DNA from: Clostridium sp. CAG:167
GTDB taxonomy: Bacteria; Bacillota; Clostridia; Lachnospirales; Lachnospiraceae
Length of the DNA: 19,658 nt
Direction of reading: 5' to 3'
NCBI GenBank assembly: GCA_000433735.1
Contig: HF998289.1
Coordinates: forward strand, 3,781 to 23,438
Below are positions 1 through 7,282 of the stretch, one piece after another. Every line of letters starts with the position of its first letter. Positions within the stretch are counted from its first letter, which is position 1. Under the pieces are notes generated by a model. The model did not search any database. It was not told the DNA's origin and saw only the letters and a list, made by a program, of their open reading frames with translations. A program made the translations under genes and the position numbers.

Positions 1-584
1 CCTCAGCTCATGTGCATTCCTTCCGATGCCTCCAACATCTTGTGGATGTTGAATTTTCCCGGTGTACAAGTGGTTGCATTGGTTCCGTCTGCCGGTCCCA
101 CACCACCTCCGATCATCGTAGTGACGCCACTGTACAAGGCTGTGTGGATCTGTGTCGGTGAGATAAAATGAATGTGGGTATCAATGCCTCCTGCTGTCAG
201 GATCAGTCCCTCCCCTGCCAGTGCTTCCGTGGAGGCACCAATGATCATCCCCGGTGTTACCCCGTCCATGATCTGGGGATTTCCGGCCTTTCCGATACCG
301 GAAATTTTTCCGTCTTTAATACCTATATCTGCCTTATAAATTCCTGTGGAATCAATGACCAGTGCGCTGGTAATGACCATGTCCAGACATTCTTCATCGG
401 AAAAAGGAACGGCCTGTCCCATACCATCCCGGAGCGATTTGCCTCCGCCAAATTTGGCTTCATCTCCATACACGCAATAATCCTTCTCCACTTCCACGAT
501 CAGGGAAGTGTCTGCCAGCCGCACCCGGTCTCCCGTAGTGGGACCGTACATGGCCGCATATTCTTTTCTCGAAATTTCCTGCAT
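1..584 (-). CDS. ureC: Urease alpha subunit UreC, N-terminal part (cut by window edge)
   Basis: Large catalytic subunit of nickel urease, which hydrolyses urea to ammonia and carbamate in the cytoplasm. About 193 residues are visible. They start with MQEISRKEYAAMYGPTTGDR, the usual UreC opening, and include the first nickel-ligand pair His137 and His139 in the segment GGIDTHIHF. The carbamylated lysine and remaining ligands lie beyond position 1. The ATG at 584 is chosen over an upstream in-frame ATG (635) because AAGGAGG lies just before it and it matches the family start; the upstream extension would overlap ureAB. It follows ureAB after 13 bases, so it is the last visible gene of the pot-amt-ure operon. 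Maturation genes (ureEFGD) are expected further left but cannot be seen. Confidence 0.95.
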
Positions 585-597
585 ACTGATTTCCTCC

Positions 598-1278
598 TTA
601 TATCTCTTTGAAGCCAAGCTCTTTTGCTTTTTCAAAGGCTGCCTGTTTTACTTTTTCATCATCCATCGGGCCGTTTACCAGACCGCTGAGACCGTACCCT
701 TCTCTGGTTCCACCGATTTCTGTCAGTGTGACCTTTTTCGTCTCACCCGGCTCAAAACGGACGGCCGTTCCTGCCGGAATATCCAGCCGCATGCCATATG
801 CTTTTTCCCGGTCAAAAGACAATTCTTTATTTACTTCAAAGAAATGGAAATGAGATCCTGTCTGTACCGGTCGGTCTGCCGTATTGGTGACCTCTAATTC
901 CACTGTTTTTCTTCCTTCATTCAGGCGGATGGTTCCTTCTTCGATCAAATATTCTCCCGGCACCAATGCTCCACTGGCCGGGATCGGGTCATGAACCGTA
1001 ACCAATTTGGTTCCGTCCGGGAACGTCACTTCCAGCTGGATCTCATGGATCATCTCTGCCACGCCATCCATCACCTGTTCGCTGCGAAGCATCTGTTTAC
1101 CCAACTGCATCAGTTGTGATACACTTTTTCCCTCTCTTGCCAGTTCCAGCAGATTCATAGATATATAAGCAATCGCCTCCGGGTAAGATAATAAAATCCC
1201 CCGCTCTAATCTGCCTTTGGCAACGGTGCCTGCATAATGCAGCATCAATTTATCCGTTTCCCTTGGTGTTAATCGCAT
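598..1278 (-). CDS. ureAB: Urease gamma-beta fusion subunit UreAB
   Basis: Structural subunits of urease on one chain of 226 residues. Residues 1-100 are UreA-like (MRLTPRETDKLMLHYAG at the start, GVAEMIHEIQLEVTFPDGTKLVTVHDPI at the end of that part in two blocks). Residues 101-226 are UreB-like (GALVPGEYL, TGSHFHFFEVN, FDREKAYGMRLDIPAG). Most bacteria encode UreA and UreB separately; fusions are known in Helicobacter and some Firmicutes. The frame is open to 1353, but the ATG at 1278 has GGAGG eight bases upstream and matches the UreA start, whereas the extension runs through a hairpin and has no family similarity I recognise. It lies between amt and ureC in the same operon. Confidence 0.95.
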   Translation of the reverse strand: MRLTPRETDKLMLHYAGTVAKGRLERGILLSYPEAIAYISMNLLELAREGKSVSQLMQLGKQMLRSEQVMDGVAEMIHEIQLEVTFPDGTKLVTVHDPIPASGALVPGEYLIEEGTIRLNEGRKTVELEVTNTADRPVQTGSHFHFFEVNKELSFDREKAYGMRLDIPAGTAVRFEPGETKKVTLTEIGGTREGYGLSGLVNGPMDDEKVKQAAFEKAKELGFKEI

Positions 1279-1306
1279 ATAATCTTCCTCCATTTCTATA
1301 ACCAAC

Positions 1307-1351
1307 AAAAGAGCGCCTGCGGTTCTTCTCACGAAAAACCACACACCGCTC
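1307..1351 (-). terminator. Terminator-like hairpin between amt and ureAB
   Basis: Read on the minus strand, outer arms GAGCG (1351-1347) and CGCTC (1315-1311) enclose a second stem, GGTTTTTC and GAAGAACC, closed by a GTGA (GNRA-type) tetraloop. A run of four T follows at 1310-1307. It lies wholly in the gap between the amt stop and the ureAB ribosome binding site. It could be a partial terminator that lowers urease subunit expression relative to the transporter genes, or an mRNA-stabilising element. The short T run makes efficient termination uncertain. Confidence 0.4.
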
Positions 1352-1367
1352 AATTTGTTTTATTTTC

Positions 1368-3014
1368 TTACAAAGCTGCCACGCCTTCTTCTTCTGTCCG
1401 GATACGAATGACATTGTCTACATCGTATACAAAAATCTTTCCATCACCGACATTACCGGTCTTAAGCACCTTCTTGGTAACCTCGATGACACTCTGGAGC
1501 GGCACTTCTGAAATAACTACCTCAACCCGCACTTTCGGGATCAGCTCTACTTCTACCTCCACACCACGGTAATAACTTTCCATATGTCCTTTCTGGACAC
1601 CGCATCCCATAACACTGGAAACCGTAATACCGGAAATACCGATTTCATTCAAGGCATTTTTCAGGTCGTTTAACTTATTTTCTCTTGTTATGATCACAAC
1701 ACTGCGGACTTTATAATCAGACACATATCCTTCGTCCTCCACTTCATGGGCGATGGTACGAAGTTCTCCTTTGCTCTTTTCAGCTGCCGAATCATCTGTC
1801 AAAAGCGGCATGAAACTTCCGGAATAACCGTGTTCCGACCGATCCAGACCTACGATCTCTGCGTCATGATCCACACGGATGCCGATGGTATATTTCATGA
1901 TCAGCATCAACACCGACATAGCTGCAAACACCCAGGCACATATGCATAAAGCACCGATTGCCTGTGCCTTCAGCAAGGCTGTACCGCCGGCATGCAGAAG
2001 GCCTCCTTTGGTAGACAAAAGTCCCGTCATCAGCACACCTACAATACCACACAGACCGTGTACACTGGAGGCTCCTACCGGATCATCAATATGGAACAGA
2101 AGATCAATGACCTCGATTCCTGCCACCATGACCAGTGCTGCCACAATACCGATTCCTACTGCTCCCGCCTGTGTCACCACATCACATCCTGCCGTAATGG
2201 CAACCAGTCCGGCCAGTATACCATTTAAGGTCATGGAAATATCTGCCTTGTGATAACGGAACCAGCTGATCAGTAATGTGATAGTACCGGAAGCAGCTCC
2301 TGCCAGTGCCGTGTTCATAAAGATGTTGGCAACCTTTTCCAGATCGCCACTCTGGGAGATTCCCATGGTGGAACTTCCGTTAAATCCAAACCAGCCGATC
2401 CAGAGGATGAACACACCCAGGGCACTCAGTGCCATACTGTGTCCCTGAATAGCGTTGGAAGTACGGTTTTCGTTGTACTTTCCAAGTCTTGGTCCCAGGA
2501 TCATAGCTCCTGCCAGTGCTGCTGTACCACCAGCCATGTGAACTACACCGCCACCGGCGAAATCATGGAAACCTAACTGCTGTAAAAAGCCGCCGCCCCA
2601 TGCCCAGTGTCCACTAATGGGATAGATCAGGCCACTCATAACAACACTGTAAATACAATAGGAAGAAAACTTCATCCTTCCAGACAATGCACCGGAAGCA
2701 ATGGTAGCCGATGTTGCACAAAATACTAACTGATAAAAAACAAATACCTTATTTGGTATATTATCTACATAATTCCCGCTGGCAAAAAATTTCAAACCAC
2801 CGATGAGACTTCCGTCTCCGGCATACATAAGGCCAAATCCGATGACCCAGAATGCCAGAGAACCAAGAAGAAAGTCCACCACATTTTTGGCTGCTACATT
2901 CGAAGCATTTTTTGTCCGGGAAAATCCTGTCTCAAGCATTGCAAATCCAGCCTGCATGGCAAACACCAGTACAGCTCCGGTCAATACCCAGACGGTATCG
3001 ATTGCTGAATACAT
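1368..3014 (-). CDS. amt: Ammonium channel with fused C-terminal P-II (GlnK-like) domain
   Basis: A 548-residue membrane protein. Residues 1-400 form an Amt/Rh ammonium channel with eleven or so hydrophobic helices, the two pore histidines (His159 in VVHMAGG, His319 in SSVHGLCG) and the Amt C-terminal motif GLDRSEHGYSG. After a short acidic linker, residues 434-548 form a complete P-II signal protein: T-loop GVQKGHMESYYRG with Tyr482 aligning to the uridylylated Tyr51 of GlnK, then TGNVGDGKIFVYDV and the RIRTEEEG tail. GlnK normally plugs Amt in trans; here the plug is covalently attached, so gating by ATP/ADP, 2-oxoglutarate or modification probably happens in cis. The start has AGGGGGAG upstream. 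It lies between potD and ureAB, which fits recapture or controlled release of urease-derived ammonium. Confidence 0.93.
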   Translation of the reverse strand: MYSAIDTVWVLTGAVLVFAMQAGFAMLETGFSRTKNASNVAAKNVVDFLLGSLAFWVIGFGLMYAGDGSLIGGLKFFASGNYVDNIPNKVFVFYQLVFCATSATIASGALSGRMKFSSYCIYSVVMSGLIYPISGHWAWGGGFLQQLGFHDFAGGGVVHMAGGTAALAGAMILGPRLGKYNENRTSNAIQGHSMALSALGVFILWIGWFGFNGSSTMGISQSGDLEKVANIFMNTALAGAASGTITLLISWFRYHKADISMTLNGILAGLVAITAGCDVVTQAGAVGIGIVAALVMVAGIEVIDLLFHIDDPVGASSVHGLCGIVGVLMTGLLSTKGGLLHAGGTALLKAQAIGALCICAWVFAAMSVLMLIMKYTIGIRVDHDAEIVGLDRSEHGYSGSFMPLLTDDSAAEKSKGELRTIAHEVEDEGYVSDYKVRSVVIITRENKLNDLKNALNEIGISGITVSSVMGCGVQKGHMESYYRGVEVEVELIPKVRVEVVISEVPLQSVIEVTKKVLKTGNVGDGKIFVYDVDNVIRIRTEEEGVAAL

Positions 3015-3040
3015 AGAGCGTTCTCCCCCTTCTGTCCGGC

Positions 3041-4144
3041 TTACTGAATGGAAGCCTTCTGTTTAAATTCAGTCCATGCTGTGTCATACAGTCCCATGGC
3101 ACTGTCATCCAATACGGTCAGATACAATCCTTTGTTATACTGCTCGGTTGGCGGATAAACAATCTTTTTGCCTAATTCATCCAGATCCAGTGTAGCAGCA
3201 AACTTCTTGGAAGCGATACGGGTTCCGGGATTTTCTTTCCATACTACTTTGTTGAAATCTGCTCCACAGATATAATTGATCAGTTTGTTGCAAAGATCTA
3301 CATTATCCGTTGTTTTACAAATGCAGTAATTATCTACATAGCAGTGCATGCCTTCTTCCGGATAAATGTATTCCCAGTTTCCCTTGTTTTCAGAAACATT
3401 TTTGTATGCTTCATAACTCCATCCAACCATGATGTTGGCCTCACCGTTTGCCATAGAGTCATACTGGTCGAAACTCTGGAACAGTTTCACATTTGGAATA
3501 ATCTTTTCCATAGTAGCTTTGGCTGCCTGGATATCTGCTTCGTTGGTGCTGTTAAACTCTTTTCCATTTAACACATTACCAAGTCCCAGGATGATACGCT
3601 GGTCATCCAGCATAACGATCTGACCTTTCAAAGATGAATCAAACAGGTCATTCCAGGATTTAATCTCATTTTTTATTTTATCCCGGTTGACCAGAATACC
3701 TACGGTACCACCACCTTCCGGCATACAGTAATCAAGATTCTTGTCATAGGATGGATTCTTAAATGCATCATCCAGATCGTCATAGGATTCTTTCAACGCC
3801 GTTTTGTCCAGTTTCTGAACCAGACCTGCCTTGATCAGTGTGGCTGCCATGTAATCACCGGTGACACACATATCATAATCCACACCGCCGCTGTTTAATT
3901 TTGTATATAACTCTTCCAGCGTGTTAAATGGTGTTACATTCAGTGTAATGCCGGTTGCTTTTTTGATTGCCTGACACTGAGCGTCTGTAAACAAACTGGA
4001 CCAGGCAATCACATCCAGAGTTTTGTCTCCGCTGTCAGAACCTGTACTGCTTCCTGCGTCTGATCCACAGGCTGTAAGAGATACTGCCATAATGGCTGTC
4101 ATTGCCATAGCGGCAATTTTTTTCCAAATCATTTTCTTTCTCAT
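3041..4144 (-). CDS. potD: Polyamine-type ABC transporter substrate-binding lipoprotein
   Basis: Extracellular solute-binding protein of 367 residues. It begins with a lipoprotein signal peptide (MRKKMIWKK, hydrophobic core, lipobox LTAC with Cys26), then a Ser/Gly/Asp-rich linker. The mature part aligns with PotD: DVIAWSS, YDMCVTGDY, a LDDQR block, IMVGWSYEAY and CYVDNYC. Compared from memory with E. coli PotD, several ligand residues are kept (Trp in AWSS, Tyr in GDYM, first Asp of DDQR, Trp in GWSY, Asp in YVDN), but the Glu corresponding to Glu171 appears to be Ile and Trp255 is Tyr. The ligand may therefore differ from spermidine or putrescine. Its place as fourth gene after potABC is the normal order. 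A 66-base gap with a small hairpin separates it from potC. Confidence 0.88.
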   Translation of the reverse strand: MRKKMIWKKIAAMAMTAIMAVSLTACGSDAGSSTGSDSGDKTLDVIAWSSLFTDAQCQAIKKATGITLNVTPFNTLEELYTKLNSGGVDYDMCVTGDYMAATLIKAGLVQKLDKTALKESYDDLDDAFKNPSYDKNLDYCMPEGGGTVGILVNRDKIKNEIKSWNDLFDSSLKGQIVMLDDQRIILGLGNVLNGKEFNSTNEADIQAAKATMEKIIPNVKLFQSFDQYDSMANGEANIMVGWSYEAYKNVSENKGNWEYIYPEEGMHCYVDNYCICKTTDNVDLCNKLINYICGADFNKVVWKENPGTRIASKKFAATLDLDELGKKIVYPPTEQYNKGLYLTVLDDSAMGLYDTAWTEFKQKASIQ

Positions 4145-4182
4145 AGAAATTACCTCTTTTCTCTTTAGAATTTTATATAAAC

Positions 4183-4197
4183 CGGAAGAATCTTCCG
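4183..4197 (-). other. Small perfect inverted repeat in the potC-potD gap
   Basis: CGGAAGA and TCTTCCG flank one central base in the 66-base gap between potC and potD. On RNA this is a six-base-pair stem with a three-base loop, extendable by A-T pairs after one mismatch. No T run follows directly, so it is more likely an mRNA-processing or stability hairpin favouring higher potD expression than a terminator. Confidence 0.35.
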
Positions 4198-4210
4198 TTT
4201 TATACCAGGA

Positions 4211-5002
4211 TTACTCTTCGCTTCTTCCTTTTGAACGGCTTCCGGCAATCTGGGAAATCAGTCCCAACAGCACAGACAACACGATCATAATGGTACTTAA
4301 TGCATTGATATCCGGTTTCACTCCTTTTTTCACAAGGGAGTAGATCAACATAGACAAGGTGTTGTGTCCGGAACCAGATACGAAATAACTGGTCAGTACA
4401 TCGTCCATAGAAATGGTGACGCACATCAGAGCTGCAGATAAAACACCCGGCATGATGTTTGGCACGATAACTTTTAAGATAGCCTGCATCTGCCCGCAGC
4501 CTAAGTCTCTGGCTGCCTCCTCAATGGAATGGTCAAATCCATCCAGTGTACCTTTGATGGTACTGAACGCAAACGGAGTACAAAATGTAATATGTGCTAT
4601 GATGATCGTCGGCTCTCCTAACTGAATGTGTAAAATATTATAAAGAGAGAACAACGCAATACCTAATACCAGCGGCGGCACAACGGCCGGCAGATATAAC
4701 ATGGAATCCAGTAAGGATTTCCCCTTAAAATCGTATTTGTAAAAGCCGATGGCTCCCAATGTTGCCAGTGATACAGACACCAGGGTGCTGATGCCGGTTA
4801 CACGGACCGTAGTCCATACCGCTTTGATCACATCCTGTCTCTGGAACAAGGTTTTGTACCAATCCAGGGAAAAACCGCCCCACACCGAACTGATGGCTGA
4901 CTGGTTAAAGGATAATGCGATCATAACCATAATGGGAATGTACAAAAATGCAAGCATAATGATGATATAGCTGTTTGGTACAAGCTGTCTTTTTTTCTTC
5001 AT
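4211..5002 (-). CDS. potC: Polyamine-type ABC transporter permease PotC
   Basis: Inner-membrane permease of 263 residues with about six hydrophobic helices. The cytoplasmic EAA loop is visible as EEAARDLGCGQMQAILKVIV followed by PNIMPG, which docks on the ATPase PotA. The N-terminal half (SFNQSAISSVWGGFSLDWYK) and the segment SMDDVLTSYFVSG are typical of PotC rather than PotB. It starts three bases after the potB stop with its ribosome binding site inside the end of potB, so the two permeases are probably translationally coupled and form the heterodimeric channel. Confidence 0.93.
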   Translation of the reverse strand: MKKKRQLVPNSYIIIMLAFLYIPIMVMIALSFNQSAISSVWGGFSLDWYKTLFQRQDVIKAVWTTVRVTGISTLVSVSLATLGAIGFYKYDFKGKSLLDSMLYLPAVVPPLVLGIALFSLYNILHIQLGEPTIIIAHITFCTPFAFSTIKGTLDGFDHSIEEAARDLGCGQMQAILKVIVPNIMPGVLSAALMCVTISMDDVLTSYFVSGSGHNTLSMLIYSLVKKGVKPDINALSTIMIVLSVLLGLISQIAGSRSKGRSEE

Positions 5003-5005
5003 AAG

Positions 5006-5920
5006 CTATCTCCCCTTTCTGGCATGTGCTTTCACATCTACAAACTTGTTGCATCCCAGGATCACGATACAGCTGATCACCATCAATACTATGGATACAG
5101 CGGATCCCATCGGCCAGTTGTTGGATGTGGAGAACTGACTCTGGATCACATTACCAACATTGATGCTCTTTCCTCCACCAAGCATATCAGTGATGAAGAA
5201 GTTCGCCATAGCCGGGATAAACACAAGTACGATACCACTGGAAAGTCCCGGAAGACTTACCGGAAAGATCACTTTCCAGAACAACTGGAAGTTAGTAGCT
5301 CCCAGATCTCTTCCCGCCTCCAGAACGGAAGTGTCAATTTTCTGCATATTGGAATACAATGGCAGAATCATAAACGGAATGGTAGTAAAGACCATACCAA
5401 AGTAAACCGCAAAATCTGTGCTGAGCATCTGAATCGGCTCATTCACAATGTGAAGATTTACAAGGATTGTATTGATGATTCCGTTGGTAGACATAAGATT
5501 CTGGATGGCGTACACTCTGAGGAGCGAGTTGGTCCAGGATGGAATCATGATCAAAAGGATCAATAAACTTTGATATTTCTTTGGCTTTCTTGCCACAAAG
5601 TAAGCATATGGATAGGCAAATACCGATACAAGAATCGTTACCCAGAATGCCATTTTCAACGAACTGAAAAGAACGGTCCGATAAGTGCCGGAGAAAACGG
5701 CTTTAAAGTTTTCAAAGGACAAACCATAAGTCATTTTTCCAAAACCTGAATTGGTTGCAAAACTAAGAACGATCAAATAGATCAATGGGAAAATAAACAG
5801 TGCCGCATTCCACAGCATCATCGGTCCCATGGTTGTTCCCTGTCCCATCATGTTTCTTCTTCGTACCAGACTTTTTCTCTGGCTGGCAGTCAATACTTTT
5901 TCTTCTGTACTCTCTTTCAT
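5006..5920 (-). CDS. potB: Polyamine-type ABC transporter permease PotB
   Basis: Inner-membrane permease of 304 residues. After a charged cytoplasmic N-terminus of about 30 residues there are roughly six membrane helices (first around LFIFPLIYLIVLSFA). The EAA-type loop reads LEAGRDLGATNFQLFWKVIF followed by PVSLPG. The order potA-potB-potC-potD is that of E. coli potABCD. The start ATG has AGGAGG six bases upstream and follows the potA stop by 18 bases. With PotC it forms the transmembrane channel for the compound bound by the PotD-like lipoprotein. Confidence 0.93.
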   Translation of the reverse strand: MKESTEEKVLTASQRKSLVRRRNMMGQGTTMGPMMLWNAALFIFPLIYLIVLSFATNSGFGKMTYGLSFENFKAVFSGTYRTVLFSSLKMAFWVTILVSVFAYPYAYFVARKPKKYQSLLILLIMIPSWTNSLLRVYAIQNLMSTNGIINTILVNLHIVNEPIQMLSTDFAVYFGMVFTTIPFMILPLYSNMQKIDTSVLEAGRDLGATNFQLFWKVIFPVSLPGLSSGIVLVFIPAMANFFITDMLGGGKSINVGNVIQSQFSTSNNWPMGSAVSIVLMVISCIVILGCNKFVDVKAHARKGR

Positions 5921-5938
5921 AAGCTGCCTCCTATCTTA

Positions 5939-7063
5939 TCATTCGTCTCTGTCTTCCTGTTTGCGGATCATAACGGCCCGTTCCGGAATCCAGTTGATGT
6001 AGACTTTGTCTCCTTTATTGAAGGTACCTGCATCTTCTGAAAACTCAGATGCGGTCAGTCTCCTTCCCTGGTCTGTAAAAACTACAAACTTGCTTATATT
6101 TCCTACATAAATATTGGAATCATAAGTAACGGCAATGCTCTCTCTTCCCTCCATCGGAGTACGTGATAATTTCATGTTCTCCGGACGGATAGAAATATGA
6201 ACTTTTTCGCCCGGTTTGAAATCCTTCATGCTGTCTGTGGAAACTTTTTCCGATCCAATGGCAACGACATAATCATTTCCATTTTTTTCAAGGATCTCTA
6301 CATCTTCAAATAGGTTTGTCTCGCCAATAAACTGGGCTACGAATTTTGTCTGTGGTCTCTCATAAATTTCATGAGCAGTACCGACCTGTTCGATGCGTCC
6401 TTTGTTCATAACGACGATCCGGTCTGACATAGTCAATGCCTCTTCCTGATCGTGAGTTACATAAATGAATGTAATCTCCAATTCCCTCTGCAGCTGTTTT
6501 AATTCCAACTGCATTTCTTTCCGGAGTTTTAAGTCCAGGGCTCCCAGTGGCTCATCCAACAATAAAACTTTTGGATTGTTGACGATAGCTCTGGCAATGG
6601 CAACTCGCTGTTTCTGTCCTCCGGATAACTGATCCGGCGACTTATCCGCATGTTCTTCCAGTTTTACCAGTTTGATAATGTTCTCTACCCTTTCCTTGAT
6701 CTCGGCTTTCTTTACCTTTTGTAATTTCAGACCGAATGCGATGTTTTCCCGGATAGTAAGATGAGGGAATAACGCGTAATTCTGGAATACGGTGTTGACT
6801 TCTCTTTTGTTTGGTGGAAGGTGCTCGGCGTGTTTTCCGCCGATCAATATGCTTCCTTCTGTAGGATCTTCAAATCCTGCAATCATGCGAAGGGTGGTTG
6901 TTTTTCCACAACCGGAAGATCCCAGGAATGTAAGGAACTCACCTTTTTTTACATTCAGTGTGGTGTTCTCTACTGCCACGAAGTCCCCATACTGTTTTCT
7001 CAGATTTGTAAGAATTATCATATCCTGTGTGCTCTTTATGGCACTGGTTTTTGACTCATCCAT
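5939..7063 (-). CDS. potA: Polyamine-type ABC transporter ATP-binding protein PotA
   Basis: ATPase of 374 residues driving the PotBC importer. Walker A is GSSGCGKTT (residues 48-56), the Q-loop lies in VFQNYALFPH, the ABC signature is LSGGQKQR (145-152), Walker B is VLLLDEP and the H-loop histidine is in YVTHDQEE. Residues from about 240 form the C-terminal TOBE-type regulatory domain usual for the PotA/MalK group. The start ATG has AGGAGG eight bases upstream. It is the promoter-proximal gene of the pot-amt-ure operon; the promoter and a terminator-like leader hairpin lie in the 219-base gap before merR. Confidence 0.95.
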   Translation of the reverse strand: MDESKTSAIKSTQDMIILTNLRKQYGDFVAVENTTLNVKKGEFLTFLGSSGCGKTTTLRMIAGFEDPTEGSILIGGKHAEHLPPNKREVNTVFQNYALFPHLTIRENIAFGLKLQKVKKAEIKERVENIIKLVKLEEHADKSPDQLSGGQKQRVAIARAIVNNPKVLLLDEPLGALDLKLRKEMQLELKQLQRELEITFIYVTHDQEEALTMSDRIVVMNKGRIEQVGTAHEIYERPQTKFVAQFIGETNLFEDVEILEKNGNDYVVAIGSEKVSTDSMKDFKPGEKVHISIRPENMKLSRTPMEGRESIAVTYDSNIYVGNISKFVVFTDQGRRLTASEFSEDAGTFNKGDKVYINWIPERAVMIRKQEDRDE

Positions 7064-7097
7064 AGGCTCAACCTCCTATTTGTCTTTTGTACCATAC

Positions 7098-7133
7098 AAA
7101 AAAGGCGGGCTCACATTTTGTGAACTCGCCTTT
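7098..7133 (-). terminator. Terminator-like hairpin in the potA leader (putative attenuator)
   Basis: Read on the minus strand, arms AAAGGCG and CGCCTTT form the base. They continue past one A-C mismatch and one G-T wobble into TCACA and TGTGA, closing on a three-base AAA loop. Six T (7103-7098) overlap and follow the base of the stem. This is a strong intrinsic terminator shape, but it lies between the operon promoter (7163-7191) and the potA start, not after a gene. It is therefore best read as a leader attenuator controlling read-through into potA. Confidence 0.65.
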
Positions 7134-7162
7134 GAGTAAGTGTTTTTCTGTATGTGCCTTAT

Positions 7163-7191
7163 ACTATACCTTTGTCTTACACAAAAGTCAA
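7163..7191 (-). promoter_or_regulatory. Promoter of the potABCD-amt-ureABC operon
   Basis: On the minus strand TTGACT (7191-7186) and TATAGT (7168-7163) are separated by exactly 17 bases, giving a near-consensus housekeeping promoter. Transcription should start near 7156, giving a leader of about 90 bases before potA. An alternative -10, TAGTAT, sits at the 19-base spacing used by MerR-activated promoters. The spacer carries a dyad shared with the ureohydrolase promoter. Confidence 0.75.
7169..7187. promoter_or_regulatory. Putative MerR-family operator in the pot promoter spacer
   Basis: Half sites CTTTTGT and ACAAAGG (minus strand) flank the five bases GTAAG; six of seven positions are symmetric. 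The dyad occupies the -35 to -10 spacer, the usual MerR-family binding position. Nearly the same sequence recurs at 8125-8143. Confidence 0.55.
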
Positions 7192-7240
7192 CGGTTAATT
7201 TTAAATTTATTTTACTTTTTTCTCTTCCTGTGCTAATCTC

Positions 7241-7246
7241 TATAAT
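7241..7246 (+). promoter_or_regulatory. Possible -10 box of merR
   Basis: A perfect TATAAT lies 36 bases before the merR start, in an AT-rich stretch. No convincing -35 box is seen 16-19 bases upstream (only T-rich sequence), so this promoter is weak evidence by itself. Confidence 0.35.
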
Positions 7247-7282
7247 TGAAAAAAAACATCATTTAGGAAAGGACAGGTACAT

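Noticed and set aside
7111..7123. TCACA/TGTGA palindrome in the pot leader as a CRP/FNR-like operator
   Set aside because: The half sites are in the opposite order and closer than in a CRP site, and they form the top of the terminator-like stem, which explains the symmetry better.
7064..7160. Guanidine riboswitch in the potA leader
   Set aside because: The pathway suggested it, but I could not find the paired ACGR loops of guanidine-II or a fold I recognise as guanidine-I or guanidine-III. Only the terminator hairpin and one alternative pairing are visible.
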